From Bolinopsis microptera (Eukaryota > Ctenophora > Tentaculata > Lobata > Bolinopsidae): a stretch of DNA of 64,000 nt. Shown here piece after piece: positions 53,379 through 64,000 of this stretch (position 1 is its first letter; each line of letters begins with the position of its first letter). Below the pieces are notes generated by a model, which ran no database searches, was not told where the DNA came from, and saw only the letters and a list, made by a program, of their open reading frames with translations. Location: NCBI RefSeq assembly GCF_026151205.1, contig NC_087075.1, forward strand, positions 4,066,359 through 4,130,358, given 5' to 3'. A program made the position numbers and the translations under genes.

Positions 53379-54527
53379 ACATTTCCAACTCCTGTTTGAG
53401 CATTCAACAGACCTGATGAATCAACTATAGAGTTTTACAATTTACAATTTTTTGAGACTGACTTTTAGGGGTTTATATTTTATCTGTTTTGATTTTCTAT
53501 TGCTGTGAGTCACGTTTTGCACCAAATGATTTTACTATATTTGATCCTGTTTATATTTGATTTATAATGGTTTACAATTTTTATATTTATTGGTTATTGT
53601 TAAGACAGACAACACTCTAGTTTTTATTCTGCACCAAATTGTGCCCATATTTCTAGTAAGTTCTTTATTGAAGTGTGTTGCAGAATAATTATTAAATCAT
53701 AACAAACGGACAAGATGCTATATTGGATATAACTGAGGAAAATAAATGTTAGGACACTATATCTCACCAGATGGGCGTGAATGTGATCTGCAAACTGATC
53801 TTCTTACCCTCACTGAGTCACACGTGGGACGAAACAAATAACATAGTTTCAAATCTGTCGCTTGTTCTATCAAAAACTAAATAGTATTATAAAGAGTTGC
53901 CAAATAAAGAGCACAGCTGAATTAACAATATAGTATAATATATAGCCCTTCCCGGATTGCAACATTGTTGTGTTACGAAAATAATCACCGCGTTAACAAA
54001 ATGTGCGCCATTCTTATCAAAATAGTCGCCTTGTTATGATTTATTTGCAATGCACTGCGCGGATGATGCAAAAATATAGTTTTTGATCTTGAGCTCGAAA
54101 CTAATCAAAATATTTGTTTAGTTATTCATTTACTTTTATGACTGTACCTAACCTAAAATTGCACAAAAAAACGATTATACTATGTTCTGTAATACAGAAA
54201 TTATCAGAATGGTTAGACGTGACATCATCAAAATGGTGATTTTATATTTGAAAATACAATTACAAGCTAATGTCTTTATTATGATAATGTTTAGTGACGT
54301 TTCACCATATCTACAACAAAAGGAGAGGGTTCCAGAAAATGTTATAGCTCAGATAAAAAGAAAGAAACGAAATCATCAGAAAACTCAATTATACCAGACG
54401 TAATAAGTGGTAGCAGGGTTAATTCTCAAAATGGGCCCTGGAAATAGATTTTAAAATTTATACTATTAAAAAAAAAACTTCTTGCTTAAAAGAACTGTAA
54501 ATCAGATAGTGTCGGCGATCATAAAAT
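53379..54527. other. 3' flank of copy B within the duplicated unit
   Basis: Sequence parallels 29923-31620 downstream of copy A, including a stripped version of the TIR element (about 53893-54100). Homology ends close to 54527, which sets the right border of the duplication. Confidence 0.7.
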
Positions 54528-55356
54528 TTACAACTCGCTGAATCAATTCGAAAATTTGCTTGTATTCAGACCTTGCTCATCTTCAAACATTTATAAAATG
54601 TTCAGAACAACTTATGGTATCAATTCGAAAATGATACCTTGTCGAGACTTGTTCAATGTTTTTATTTGTTCAGTTAGTTTTATTTTAAAATTCTTAGCTT
54701 AATGGGTGCGTTTGATGCTTTGACTTAATTGGGTTGATTCAATTTATTTTTCTAAACAACGGACCTTTCGGGGGAAGGAGATCGAATATTGTACAATTGA
54801 TTTTTGTGCTGTCATATTATATCATATCCGAAGCTGATAATTTTGTTAATTGTTTAACAGTGCGAACAGAAATAAGTTTCTCATTTAATTTTCAGTATAT
54901 AATATCAATTAAGGGTGTTCACTATCTCCTTCTATTTCTCTCTTCCTCCCCTTTTCTGTTATCTATCCTACGTTAAAACAAGTGCAAAATAAGATTTAAC
55001 ACGAAATAAAACACAGGATAAGATTAAACACGTAAATAGTAAACACATGATGGTTAATTTTGTATGCTGCACCAAGACATAAATCAAATAATATTACCAG
55101 TATAATCAGTTACAAAAAAAATTTCAATAAATTTCAAACAGAATCGTAAACTAACTATAATTAATATTGATTGTTGATATAATCTGTCTTCTTCAAAAAT
55201 ATGAAACAATTAAAAGCATTTGTTTTGATTACTGCAATCTACTGACCCAGCTTTTGTAACTGGGTAAAGTGTTAATTGTCTGTATACTGATCCAGAGTCT
55301 AACAAACGAAATACTATGTGAATGAGTCAAATCTCACAGAGTAAGTATGGAAAGCA
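54528..55356. other. Intergenic, nothing recognised
   Basis: Unique AT-rich sequence between the duplication border and the 3' end of the BTB-like gene. A plus-strand 80-codon frame at 54734-54976 is hydrophobic low-complexity sequence and not convincing. Confidence 0.4.
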
Positions 55357-56874
55357 CTAATTTCGTTTAGCAACCAAGTAATCAGCAACATTGTAGTCTA
55401 CACAACGTGCTTCATGCTTCCAGTCTGTTATGTCAGGTAGCCACTCCTCCCACCACATGCACTTCCTTACCACTGTTACCTTGTTACCAGTAGGTGTGGT
55501 ACCTGAGAATGTACCATACCAGTCCATGTCACGTGCGGATATGACATCATGATAGTGTAATCCTGTGTTCTTGTAGTCCTCACCTTGTGTGCACAGTGTA
55601 GTGGTCTCGTTACCTTCATGTCTAATATTTCTCAAGATAAAACCGCACGTACTATCAGACTCTGTGCAGGTTCCTGTTCCAGGGTGTTCGAATTTAAACA
55701 GCTGTATGTACTCCTTATCCGCTGTTGCTGTAATTACTTTATGACCTTGTATTGTAACGATCTCATGGTGTGTACAGAGCTTCTCGTTCTTCTTCAACTC
55801 CTTTAGCAGCGTGATAAGCTGTCCTGATTGTTCTAGAGTAGAACAGTTTAAAGCTGTTATGATGATATCTAAATAAGATCTAGATACCTTTTGTAGCTCT
55901 TTAACACTGCAAATATTTGTAAGTGCAGTCACAAATAGTTTCACAGTGTCTTGATCTTTGTAAGCTGCATCATCAAGAAAAATGGACATCAACACATCAA
56001 CTACCACTAATATGGATGTTATGTGGCCTTCACCTACAGCTTTAGTGATATCATTCAATGTTTTACAACTATTCAGAAGGGAAACATATTCCATAGCATC
56101 AAACACAACACACGTTCCTGATTTTCTTTTTACTCTTCTAGAACTGGTTAATCTTGTAGTTTCTAACGTCAGTTGGTGAGTAGATTTCAGAACAGCAACT
56201 GATATCCCGGACAAGTTCGATATAACTTCAAACACTTCAAGATACAGCTCCTCATTTCTTTCACAACATAGCGCCAAATTTATGTTTTCAAGAAGATATC
56301 TCACTTTTTCATTCAGATCATTTTGGCCGGACAAATAGTGCAGAATGATTTGGAGGAAGTGATCAGTGTTGCTTCTTCCAAGTTTGACTAGCAAATCTAT
56401 CTGCCCTGTCTCCAGTTTTTCAAGATCTGACATATAATCTGAGATAAACGATGAATTGTCCTTCAGAGCCAAACTTGAAACCAGTTCATTTGTCATTTCT
56501 TTATCCTCCCACTTGTTGAAGATATACCAGCATTCGTCGAATAGAAACTTTATTTCGTTATCTTCTGCGATTGAGTCCATTCTGCATTTTAACCAACCGC
56601 AGCATCTTTCTCTCAACCAGTTGACTTCAAACACTTTGGCTATTTTGTGCAATTCTCTGAATATTTCATGCTCAATTTCACCCAGTTGTCTGTCATCTAG
56701 TAGGGTTAGAAACAGGGAAACTGTTTCAGTTGAGAAATCCTCTAGATCAAGCTCATCATATTTTAATTCCTCTATCAGATACGTAAACATACGGCTATCC
56801 TTGGTAAGTCGGTTTTTCGACACGAGCAGAGGATCGCCATCCTTTATCTTAATAATGATCGTTTGGACTTCCAT
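55357..56874 (-). CDS. Single-exon BTB-like protein with an unrecognised C-terminal domain
   Basis: A 505-codon uninterrupted frame. Residues about 5-100 have the pattern of a BTB/POZ fold (IIIKIKDGDPLLVSKNRLTK, SRMFTYLIEE, ETVSLFLTLLDD, then a helical stretch to ERCCGWLKCRM), followed by a helix-rich middle resembling the BACK-type region of BTB proteins. BTB proteins often serve as adaptors for Cullin-3 ubiquitin ligases; that role is family knowledge, not shown here. The last 130 or so residues form a distinct Cys/Trp-containing domain (TCTESDSTCGFILRNI, CMWWEEWLPDITDWKHEARC) that I cannot assign; it could recognise a substrate. TATAAATA lies 19-26 bases upstream of the ATG, which is close for a TATA box of this start, so either it is chance or a later Met is used. 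Lack of introns may reflect retroposition. Confidence 0.75.
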   Translation of the reverse strand: MEVQTIIIKIKDGDPLLVSKNRLTKDSRMFTYLIEELKYDELDLEDFSTETVSLFLTLLDDRQLGEIEHEIFRELHKIAKVFEVNWLRERCCGWLKCRMDSIAEDNEIKFLFDECWYIFNKWEDKEMTNELVSSLALKDNSSFISDYMSDLEKLETGQIDLLVKLGRSNTDHFLQIILHYLSGQNDLNEKVRYLLENINLALCCERNEELYLEVFEVISNLSGISVAVLKSTHQLTLETTRLTSSRRVKRKSGTCVVFDAMEYVSLLNSCKTLNDITKAVGEGHITSILVVVDVLMSIFLDDAAYKDQDTVKLFVTALTNICSVKELQKVSRSYLDIIITALNCSTLEQSGQLITLLKELKKNEKLCTHHEIVTIQGHKVITATADKEYIQLFKFEHPGTGTCTESDSTCGFILRNIRHEGNETTTLCTQGEDYKNTGLHYHDVISARDMDWYGTFSGTTPTGNKVTVVRKCMWWEEWLPDITDWKHEARCVDYNVADYLVAKRN

Positions 56875-56914
56875 CGTTGCTTTCTAAGATGGTATTTATA
56901 AAAGTTTTTATTTA

Positions 56915-57300
56915 TTGAGTGCAAGCTTAACGTGAATAAATTGGCTTATGCGTAATGTGTATGAATGTGTATGATTAAATTATATTTGATGTAGAACAAA
57001 ACAGACCAAGTTTAGAAATCATTGTGAACTTAATAAGTTGATAAAAAGATATCACAAAGTTATAGCTTGTATCTTGAAGATTTACAAAAATTGAAGAGCG
57101 AAAGAAAAACAGCAGACTGAAGGAGAGCAACAAAAAGATGACCTCACAGAGTCAAACGTGCAGAGTCACAGAACTAGTGAAATTTGATAGTCACGAGTAA
57201 TTCTGAGTAAGTTTTAGGTACTGTGGGTAATCTGATATTGGGGATATTCATTGCATCACACGTTCATACACAAGAGTCATAACCTAAAAATATAGGAAGT
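56915..57300. other. 5' flank of BTB-like gene, nothing further recognised
   Basis: AT-rich sequence containing the gene's presumed upstream region; no motif beyond the TATA-like sequence at 56893-56900. Confidence 0.35.
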
Positions 57301-57304
57301 GCTA

Positions 57305-58082
57305 ATGGAAAGAGGGAAAGAGGGAAAACAGGAAAGAGGGAAAGAAGGAAAGAGGGAAATGGGGAAATAAGGAAAGAGGAAAGAGGGAAAGAGGGAAAGA
57401 GGGAAAGAGGGAAAGAGGGAAAGAGGGAAAGAGGGAAAGAGGGAAAGAGGGAAAGAGGGAAAGAGGGAAAGAGGGAAAGAGGGAAAGAGGGAAAGAGGGA
57501 AAGAGGGAAAGAGGGAAAAGGAAAGAGGGAAAGAAGGAAAGAGGGAAATGGGGAAATAAGGAAAGAGGGAAAGAGGGAAAGAGGGAAAGAGGGAAAGAGG
57601 GAAAGAGGGAAAGAAGGAAAGAGGGAAATGGGGAAATAAGGAAAGAGGGAAAGAGGGAAAGAGGGAAAGAGGGAAAGAGGGAAATTGAAAGAGGGAAAGA
57701 GGGAAAGAGGGAAAGAAGGAAAGAGGGAAATGGGGAAATAAGGAAAGAGGGAAAGAGGGAAAGAAGGAAAGAGGGAAATGGGGAAATAAGGAAAGAGGGA
57801 AAGAGGGAAAGAGGGAAAACAGGAAAGAGGGAAAGAAGGAAAGAGGGAAATGGGGAAATAAGGAAAGAGGGAAAGAGGGAAAGAGGGAAAGAGGGAAAGA
57901 GGGAAAGAGGGAAAGAGGGAAAGAGGGAAAGAGGGAAAGAGGGAAAGAGGGAAAGAGGGAAATATGGAAATAAGGAAATATGGAAATAAGGAAATGAGGA
58001 AAGAGGGAAAGAGGGAAAGAGGGAAAGAGGGAAAGAGGGAAAGAGGGAAAGAGGGAAAGAGGGAAAGAGGGAAAGAGGGAAA
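57305..58082. repeat. (GAGGGAAA)n minisatellite, 780 bp
   Basis: Eight-bp purine-rich unit with regular variant blocks (AAGAAGGAAAGAGGGAAATG then GGGAAATAAGG), giving a higher-order pattern. The long minus-strand frames rich in FPSFPLSL are artefacts. Confidence 0.95.
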
Positions 58083-58300
58083 TAAAACAAATTTAGGCAT
58101 ATTTTTGGTTTTTCATAATTACAGACTTTTAGTTTTATAAAATGTCGATAGGAGCTTCTGGATAAGTGCAAAATAACCACAACTTGTACATTTATAAATG
58201 AGTTATGGAGAATAACATATACCTTAAAGTACATCATTTTAAAGTATAAATGGTCAAAAATTGGATTTTTTGTTTCCCGGACAGTTTGAGAATTGACATA
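58083..58300. mobile_element. Diverged fragment of the TTAA foldback arm
   Basis: AAACAAATTTAGGCATATTT, then ATAAATGAGTTATGGAGAAT, then a GGATTTTTTG run in the order of the arm segment at about 7855-8045 (ACAAATTTAGGCACATTTTT, ATATATGAGTTATGAACAAC). It looks like an old relative of the same element family. Confidence 0.5.
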
Positions 58301-58428
58301 AAATTTAAACCTCACTTATATAATAGTCCGACGGTAAATTTGTGCTAACGTAACATTAATTTATAGTAAATTATAGTTGTGCAATTTGCTTATCTTACTT
58401 ATAATAGTCCGACAGTAAAGTGCTAGAT

Positions 58429-58654
58429 GCAGATGACGCTAGATGACGCTAGATGACGCTAGATGACGCTAGATGACGCTAGATGACGCTAGATGACGCT
58501 AGATGACGCTAGATGACGCTAGATGACGCTAGATGACCCTAGATGACGCTAGATGACGCTAAATTACGCTAAATTACGCTAAATTACGCTTAATGACGCT
58601 AGATGACGCTAAATGACGCTAAATGACGCTAGATGACGCTAAATTACGCTAGAT
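58429..58654. repeat. 10-bp minisatellite (GATGACGCTA)n
   Basis: About 22 units with AAATTACGCT variants towards the right. Confidence 0.95.
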
Positions 58655-58712
58655 GTCGAATTTCAATCAACTAAAGTTCCTCCTCCAGCACATATCTCAA
58701 CACATCGTCAGT

Positions 58713-58910
58713 TCATTCCTCTCCTCTCAGTAGAAGAACAAGTCCTGGACCGGTCACCATAAACTCACACGGATCCCCCACATTCTCCAATAGATCCACT
58801 TCCAGATAATCGTTTCTAATAAACCTCCCTATAGGAGAGGACGGGGAGCAGAACAACCTGCTAACCACTGGGAGACTTTGGGACCGGAAACTGATCCGGC
58901 CCCCAAAGAG
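58713..58910 (-). other. Possible terminal exon, minus strand
   Basis: An open frame of about 65 codons ends at the TGA at 58713 (GGRISFRSQSLPVVSRLF, later EVDLLENVGDPCEFMVTGPG, LVLLLRGEE). The composition is protein-like, but I find no clear acceptor and do not recognise it. Confidence 0.25.
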
Positions 58911-58938
58911 GGGTCAGATCACGTCACCAATTAGTGAC

Positions 58939-59108
58939 GTATAATTAGTGATGTGATCCATGGATTGAATTTAATTGACATAGAAATGGGCTAGATCTAG
59001 GGTAGAGTTCACATGTCAAGTCTGTAAATCATAGCTGTACATTAAGAAGTAAACATGATCTGACTGCTCGACTCGTAGATCACATAAGGGACGGGAGCTC
59101 TTGCTAAA

Positions 59109-59148
<40 letters not shown>

Positions 59149-59875
59149 CTCGTATCAAGGATGTGAGACGTACGTGTCAAAGGCATGCAAGGGGAGTGAG
59201 CGGTTTCAGAGGATGTCAACAGGTGCTTGATTCTGACGGATATATAATCTACAGCACTATCCTGAGTTGATGGTTGTAGTGAATTATTTCGAGAAAACCT
59301 ACTTAGGGTCAGCCATTGTAGACAGTGAGGTGAGGGTTCCTCCCACATATCCTTTAGAGTTCTTGAATCATTTCGCCAGTATTCTTCAGGATCCGGAGTT
59401 CCCTCGGACCTCTAACATGGTGGAGGGGTTTCACAGAGGTTTCAAAACCCGAGTGAATCGCCCAACGCCCTCTGTTCAAGAACATTTTCGTGCTATCAAG
59501 GAGCAACAGGTTGTTACAGATTATCATCTGGATCGGCTTGCTGTTGGAAAGACTCCTTCCAAAAAGAAGAGGATTTCCAGCAGTATTCTGTACGACCTTT
59601 GTTTCTTCTACACGACATACCCAACCAAGATTGAGTACTTGTTCGCTGTTGCGAAATACTTTGGTAATAATATTGAGTAATTTGTTGTATTCTGAAGTAT
59701 TATATTATTAATCGATTTAACATTTTATAACCAGCCAATACATTGTCTCAATTTAAAACATTTTCACTTCTTAATTTGTAGCTTCTATGTACAGAGTTGT
59801 CATATGAACTCTACCCCAGATCTAGCCCATTTCTAGGTCAATTATATTCAATCCATGGATCACATCACGTCCCTG
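58939..59875. repeat. Inverted repeat pair of about 70 bp around the MULE fragment
   Basis: GATGTGATCCATGGATTGAA...GAAATGGGCTAGATCT...GTAGAGTTC at 58939-59009 is inverted at 59808-59875. The pair encloses a 37-base G run (59110-59146) and the MULE frame, so it may be the remains of that transposon's ends or of an inverted local duplication. Confidence 0.6.
59255..59680 (+). pseudogene. C-terminal part of a MULE (Mutator-like) transposase
   Basis: Open frame with YFEKTYLG, then PPTYPLEFLNHF, then PRTSNMVEGFHRGFKTRVNR, then PSVQEHFRAIKEQQVVTDYH. This is the conserved region after the catalytic core of animal MULE transposases, where N-x-VE-x-(F/W)H marks the third acidic residue. The frame is open back to a possible acceptor, ATCTACAG/CACTATCC, at 59255. 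Only the C-terminal third is present, so it cannot transpose by itself. It could be a decayed transposon or an exon captured by a host gene; I see no other exon to support the second option. Confidence 0.7.
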
Positions 59876-61923
59876 AACTGAATAATGTTAATATCACTCA
59901 TCTCCTCTGGGCTGATGATCTTATACTTCTTGCCCTTGATCATACTGGACTACAGAAACTTCTAAACGTTTTACACAGTTACTGTATCGAATGGGGACTA
60001 ACCGTTAACATCGAAAAAACGGCAGTGATGGTGTTCAACCGTTCCGGGAGGCTCCTTAAAGAGAGTCTGACATTCCAACTCGGCGAAACCAACATCACAT
60101 CAGTTCGAGAATATTGCTACCTCGGGATAACCTTTACCCTCAACGGTTCTTCAGCAGTAGCACAGAACAAACTGAAGCAAAAAGGTCTCAGAAGCTACTT
60201 CGCGCTAAAAAGCAGTATTGACTTAAGACACTTCAGGCGAACAATCGTATTCAAGCTATTCGACGCGCTTGTGGTACCGATTGTGACATACGGATGTCAG
60301 GTGTGGCTCCCAGAGACTCTCTTTGTCAGAAACTATCAAGATAATATCAACACCAAATCTCTCCTGAAGGAGACTGCAAGAGATCCTCTCGAAAAGCTTC
60401 ATCTCTCATTCCTCAAGTGGACCTTAGGAGTGGGCAGAAAAACCTCAAATGCGAGTGTATGGGGTGATACAGGCCGCTGCCCCCTAGTGATAAAGGCATC
60501 AAAGCAAGTATTTGGATACTTCAACCGACTTGAGCAAATGGACAGAGCTGGTTGCACAAGTCTAGCCAGACAGGCGTTCATAGAACAACGCACACTCAAT
60601 CTGCCATGGTACAAAGGTATAGAAGATCTCCGACAAAGCCTTCAGTCAGTATCATCTCGCAGGTTGACCTACCCCAACCAATTCAAAACAGCACTACGTA
60701 GTACTTTTACTAACTGTTGGAACGAGGAGCGGCAAAACAACCGGAAGCTCAGTTTCTACAACACTATCAAAAGTGAATTTACAGCTGAAGCGTACCTGAA
60801 CCTGCAGCTCAGTGGAGAAGAGGTGAAGCGGCTGGCGCAGTTCAGAATGAGTGCTCATAAGTTCAACATCGAGACCGGTAGATACGCCATCAACCGTGAA
60901 AATCCGCTCAGTCGCATTTGTAAGCACTGTTCTTCATCAGACCTTGAAGCTGTCGGTATACTGGCCGAACTACCAATGTTTGAGCCGATCATTGAAGATG
61001 AGAAACACGTTCTCACGGATTGTTCGCTTTACGACGACCTGAGGCGAAACATAGGTCAGCAGGCGAGAACCATGATCACCTCTGGAGCGGAGACCTTTGC
61101 CGACCTCTTCAAGGATATCCTATTGATCAGAGAAACTGCCAGATTCTTGAGTAAAGTGAACAAGCGGAGGTTCCCCCCGAGTGACAGAAAAGAAAAGGAA
61201 GGACCTACAACATGACTCACGGACTCAACATGCGAAACGTGGATCCGACTGTGTGTTATTTTTCGTGTGCGTTTCACACTTTTGATTTAGTGTGGAATTT
61301 ATGTGTGGATCTTAGGCATGGACACAAAGGACTGGTTGTTCGCGTCATGAACATTCCTTTTTAGAATAGCTCGGTTTTTAAACTTTTTAGACTATAACCG
61401 TCAACCGTGTATTTTTCAGGACAGGTTTCGGTTTTTTCGTTTTTGACTTTCATTTTATCTTTATTTTTTAATATTTAGATCCGACACAATGTTTATTGTA
61501 ATGATCATTTTATTTTGAAATCCTTTGAAATCCTTGAAATCCTTTTTTGAAATCCATCACTAATTATACGCCACATGCTTCAAGCTTGCATGTTAATTAC
61601 TTGATGACGTATATGGTGGATCATATCACTCCGGCCCTAAAGTCTGGCAGCCCTGCTAACTGTAGATTTAGACCAGGATGAAACCGCTACAGAGTATGAT
61701 TTAGAAGAGTGACTGATACAGATAATGTGATTTTTTATCTCGCGAGATTTTCAGATCTTCTTCAATTTGATTGTGTTTTGATTAAATATTTTACATTGTG
61801 GTATATGATACTGGATGTGAACCGGTTGGATTTGTTTTTTATTTTGACTCTATTACGAATTCCGATTAGATTTCAGACGCCTGAAATATATAACATTCAT
61901 ACTCGTGCAATAAATAAATAAAT
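59797..61923 (+). mobile_element. 5'-truncated LINE with intact C-terminal ORF2
   Basis: A 472-codon frame (59797-61215) starts just before the catalytic motif (THLLWADDLILLALDH; the usual Tyr or Phe before ADD is Trp). It continues with the thumb and C-terminal region (KQKGLRSYFALKSSIDLRHF, VVPIVTYGCQVWLP) to a Cys/His motif (RICKHCSSSD...DEKHVLTDCSLYDD), a presumed nucleic-acid-binding knuckle. The first 25 or so codons (59797-59870) come from the inverted repeat that also occurs at 58.9 kb, so they are not LINE sequence. The 3' UTR probably extends to GCAATAAATAAATAAAT at 61908-61923. A fossil relative lies at 900-1655. No stop occurs in the frame, but the element lacks most of its reverse transcriptase. 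Confidence 0.8.
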
Positions 61924-61924
61924 C

Positions 61925-62197
61925 GCTCGGTATTAGCCACAAATTGTTAATGGTAAAATACATGAAAAACTTTTCAAATTGTATAAAAATGCCTTTATGC
62001 TAATACTATCAAATCAGAATATATAAATCTACTTTTTACGTCAAATTAAATCAATTCAAATTTTGTCTCTAAAAATCTTAATACAGTGCATAAATAATAA
62101 TAGAAAATTTAAAGGCACAAAATTCGTAGTAACCATTTTCAGTGTTACATATTTTTAATATCAAATTATCTCATGCAGTAGTTTCTTGATGGTTTAT
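61925..62197. other. Intergenic, nothing recognised
   Basis: AT-rich sequence between a LINE tail and a candidate minus-strand exon. Confidence 0.4.
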
Positions 62198-62280
62198 TTA
62201 CTTTTTACAATCGGCGTGTTTAAAGTCCTTTCCATTTACAATCCTTATGTTCTCGTGGTCACCAACTTTGAATGCTTCGT
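62198..62280 (-). other. Candidate terminal exon of a minus-strand gene
   Basis: A good acceptor (TTTTCTATTTCAG) is followed by 2 bases, 26 sense codons and a stop: EAFKVGDHENIRIVNG then KDFKHADCKK. Length and phase are consistent with a last exon. No other exon of the gene can be identified to the right, where LINE and MITE sequence lies. Confidence 0.35.
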
Positions 62281-62596
62281 CTGAAATAGAAAATGTTATG
62301 TTGAACTGAAGTAAGAAGAAGAAAGGTTAGAAAATAGAATATAGCATCTATATAATATGTTAGTTAGTTGTCATCCGGCCAAACATTAAGCAACTTATAT
62401 TGCAGTACCATTTATCATTAGTATATCAAAATATGTCATTGTAATTTTGCATGGCTGAAATGTGACGCTTGATTTATATATATAATAATTAATTGAATTT
62501 TCAAATAAAATAAAAAATAGCATGTATTTACTATTATCAGTGTCGTATAAATCAAATAAAGTCGTATAAATCAAATAAAAACAAAAACTACAGAAC

Positions 62597-62866
62597 TGTA
62601 GTGCACCAATTACCACGGGACACTGTGGCTTAAACAAACACCTCCACACCATTCGCAAATCAAGCACCAGTGCTTGTCCTATGTGCGGCGACGAAGAAGA
62701 GACTGTCTCACACTTTATTGGACAGTGTCCTGCTATTGTCCAAATAAGAGGTCAATATTCCCAGGACTATTACCTTTCCGTCAACGACATATTTGACAAC
62801 CTGAACCAACACATTTCCACTATTGTCAATTTCGCAAACCGCACTAAACGCTTAATTGAGCCCTAG
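62597..62866 (+). mobile_element. LINE ORF2 C-terminal fragment
   Basis: The open frame ending in TAG at 62864-62866 reads GHCGLNKHLHTIR, then CPMCGDEEETVSHFIGQCPA, then FDNLNQHISTIVNFANRTKR. A GHC.L..HL...., C-x2-C ... H-x4-C arrangement after an RNase H-like domain is typical of the C-terminus of several LINE families. Only the last 85-90 codons remain. Confidence 0.7.
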
Positions 62867-63018
62867 GGGCTGGACCAGACCGGTGTGACATAGCGACTAC
62901 TCACATGTTGTCTTAGCTCATCTTCCTTTTCCACATCCAGCTGGCACTTAAGTGTTTCTTCATGACTCATCCCCCCTCATAACACTTTCCATTATCCTCC
63001 ACTATACAGTGTACAGTA

Positions 63019-63345
63019 TTTGACCAAAACCCATAATCATGGGTAGAGTGGACCGCTGCCAGTGTCTCTCTTTTCCAAACAAAAGGAAATGATATTAATT
63101 TGAATAACCGTCCGCAAATGCAAATTGATATCGAGAATAAAATCGGTCGCTCGCTTTTCCCATTCATTTACGGCTTACGAATTGTAATAAAGCTTATTGA
63201 ATGGGAAAAGCGAACGACCGATTTCATTCTCGATATCAATTTGCATTTGCGGACGGTTATTCAAATTGATATCATTTCCTTGTGTTTGGAAAAGAGAGAC
63301 ACTGGCAGCGGTACACTCTACCCATGATTATGGGTTTTGGTCAAA
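63019..63345. mobile_element. Palindromic MITE with TA target duplication
   Basis: TTTGACCAAAACCCATAATC at 63019 is mirrored by GATTATGGGTTTTGGTCAAA at 63345, and almost the whole 327 bases fold into one hairpin with a short central loop around TTACGGCTTACGAATTGTAA. TA borders both ends (63017-63018 and 63346-63347), consistent with Tc1/mariner-type mobilisation. Confidence 0.85.
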
Positions 63346-63347
63346 TA

Positions 63348-64000
63348 TCATCTCCTTTTGATTATAATGTCAGAATAATTTGCTAAGTCGAAATGTAAAC
63401 TCATAACTTCATGAATATCAATATTAATAAGGAAGTAATTTCAACAATTTTGAAATTTTACCTTTGAAAATATTTCCTTGTGTTTAGGTAAGCATATCTG
63501 TCGATAACTGACTGAATACGAAACTTTTTATGCATTCAAGTTGGCATTACATTAATATATAATGACATTTAAAATATCGTGGGTAAGCAGAATTTATTCG
63601 AAATCACGAATGAGAAAAATTCTCGCCTTTCGCACGTGCAAACTTTTAGCGGACGTTGCCTGCGCATACAATATTGAATCACCGTAAATTTTTGCATAGT
63701 GTTATTTTATATATAGTTTGATAAGCATGCAAAGTTTCATGAGAAGGTTTCAAAAAGAACTTGGATCACAACGGGACTCCAAAGTTGATAAAAATTGTGA
63801 AAACAACAATTTTCAGTGATTTTAGTAATTTTAAATCAATTTGGGCGTGTCAAAAATCAAGTTTTTAAAACGGTTTACTTGATGACTTCACCAAGTGGTA
63901 ATTATGACGTTGAATTATTTTTCGTGTACCGTAAACTAAAGTCTAAACAATTATCCTCAAGACCTGTGGTCTGAAATGGCTGTATCGTTCATACTTTTGA
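63348..64000. other. Intergenic, nothing recognised
   Basis: AT-rich sequence to the right edge; no frame, splice pattern or repeat that I can support. Confidence 0.4.

Noticed and set aside
54182-54403. 73-codon plus-strand frame ending in a Lys/Arg-rich tail
   Set aside because: Lies in the non-coding 3' flank of copy B; the same region near copy A is not open, so it is probably chance.
57264-58315. Frames rich in FPSFPLSL
   Set aside because: Artefacts of the GAGGGAAA minisatellite.

Overview
The window is AT-rich eukaryotic DNA from an animal genome, almost certainly an invertebrate. The grounds are GT-AG introns in every gene I could model, a matrix metalloproteinase (MMP) with signal peptide, furin site and hemopexin domain, non-LTR retrotransposons, a tRNA-derived SINE, cut-and-paste transposons and long satellite arrays. 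I cannot name the species; a non-bilaterian or other marine invertebrate would fit, but that is inference.

The centre of the window (about 15.0-54.5 kb) is a head-to-tail tandem duplication of one 21-exon gene. Copy A has exons from 15285 to 29922 (782 codons) and copy B from 32157 to 53378 (783 codons), both on the + strand. I derived the exons from splice sites, phase continuity and comparison of the two copies. Both reading frames close without a stop. The protein is a secreted zinc metalloproteinase: signal peptide, propeptide with a variant cysteine switch, furin site, catalytic domain with HELGHYLGLRH and Met-turn, then a six-cysteine C-type lectin-like domain, a Thr/Pro hinge and a hemopexin domain with a lysine-rich insertion. 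The lectin-like domain between catalytic and hemopexin domains is the most unusual coding feature here.

The introns are full of minisatellites. Several begin exactly at an exon's 5' splice site, or next to a duplicated copy of an exon start, and their units carry splice-donor-like sequences (GTAAGT, CAGGTAACC). Copy A has a roughly 2 kb array in intron 1 and a roughly 4.3 kb array in intron 10, both almost absent from B. B instead has an expanded intron-3 array, an (AGAC)n array and many transposon insertions. Because A and B serve as empty and filled sites for each other, some insertions can be defined to the base.

Left of the pair (1-15 kb) lie: the 3' end of a TIR transposon whose short derivative recurs at 37.7 kb; a fossil LINE; a minus-strand multi-exon gene for a cysteine-rich single-pass membrane protein (2.1-3.6 kb); two related TIR elements (4.3-4.8 and 5.1-6.1 kb); a larger inverted-repeat structure (6.6-9.5 kb) containing a 1.36 kb near-perfect foldback element flanked by TTAA; and a LINE with intact ORF1 (CCCH zinc fingers) and ORF2 (endonuclease plus reverse transcriptase). 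Right of the pair (54.5-64 kb) are a single-exon BTB-like gene on the minus strand, minisatellites, the 3' end of a Mutator-like (MULE) transposase, a 5'-truncated LINE, another LINE fragment and a TA-flanked palindromic MITE.

Copy B's introns hold further elements: two 5'-truncated LINEs, a Penelope-like fragment with a GIY-YIG domain, and a 2.95 kb palindrome. All functional statements are from reading the sequence; no database search was possible.
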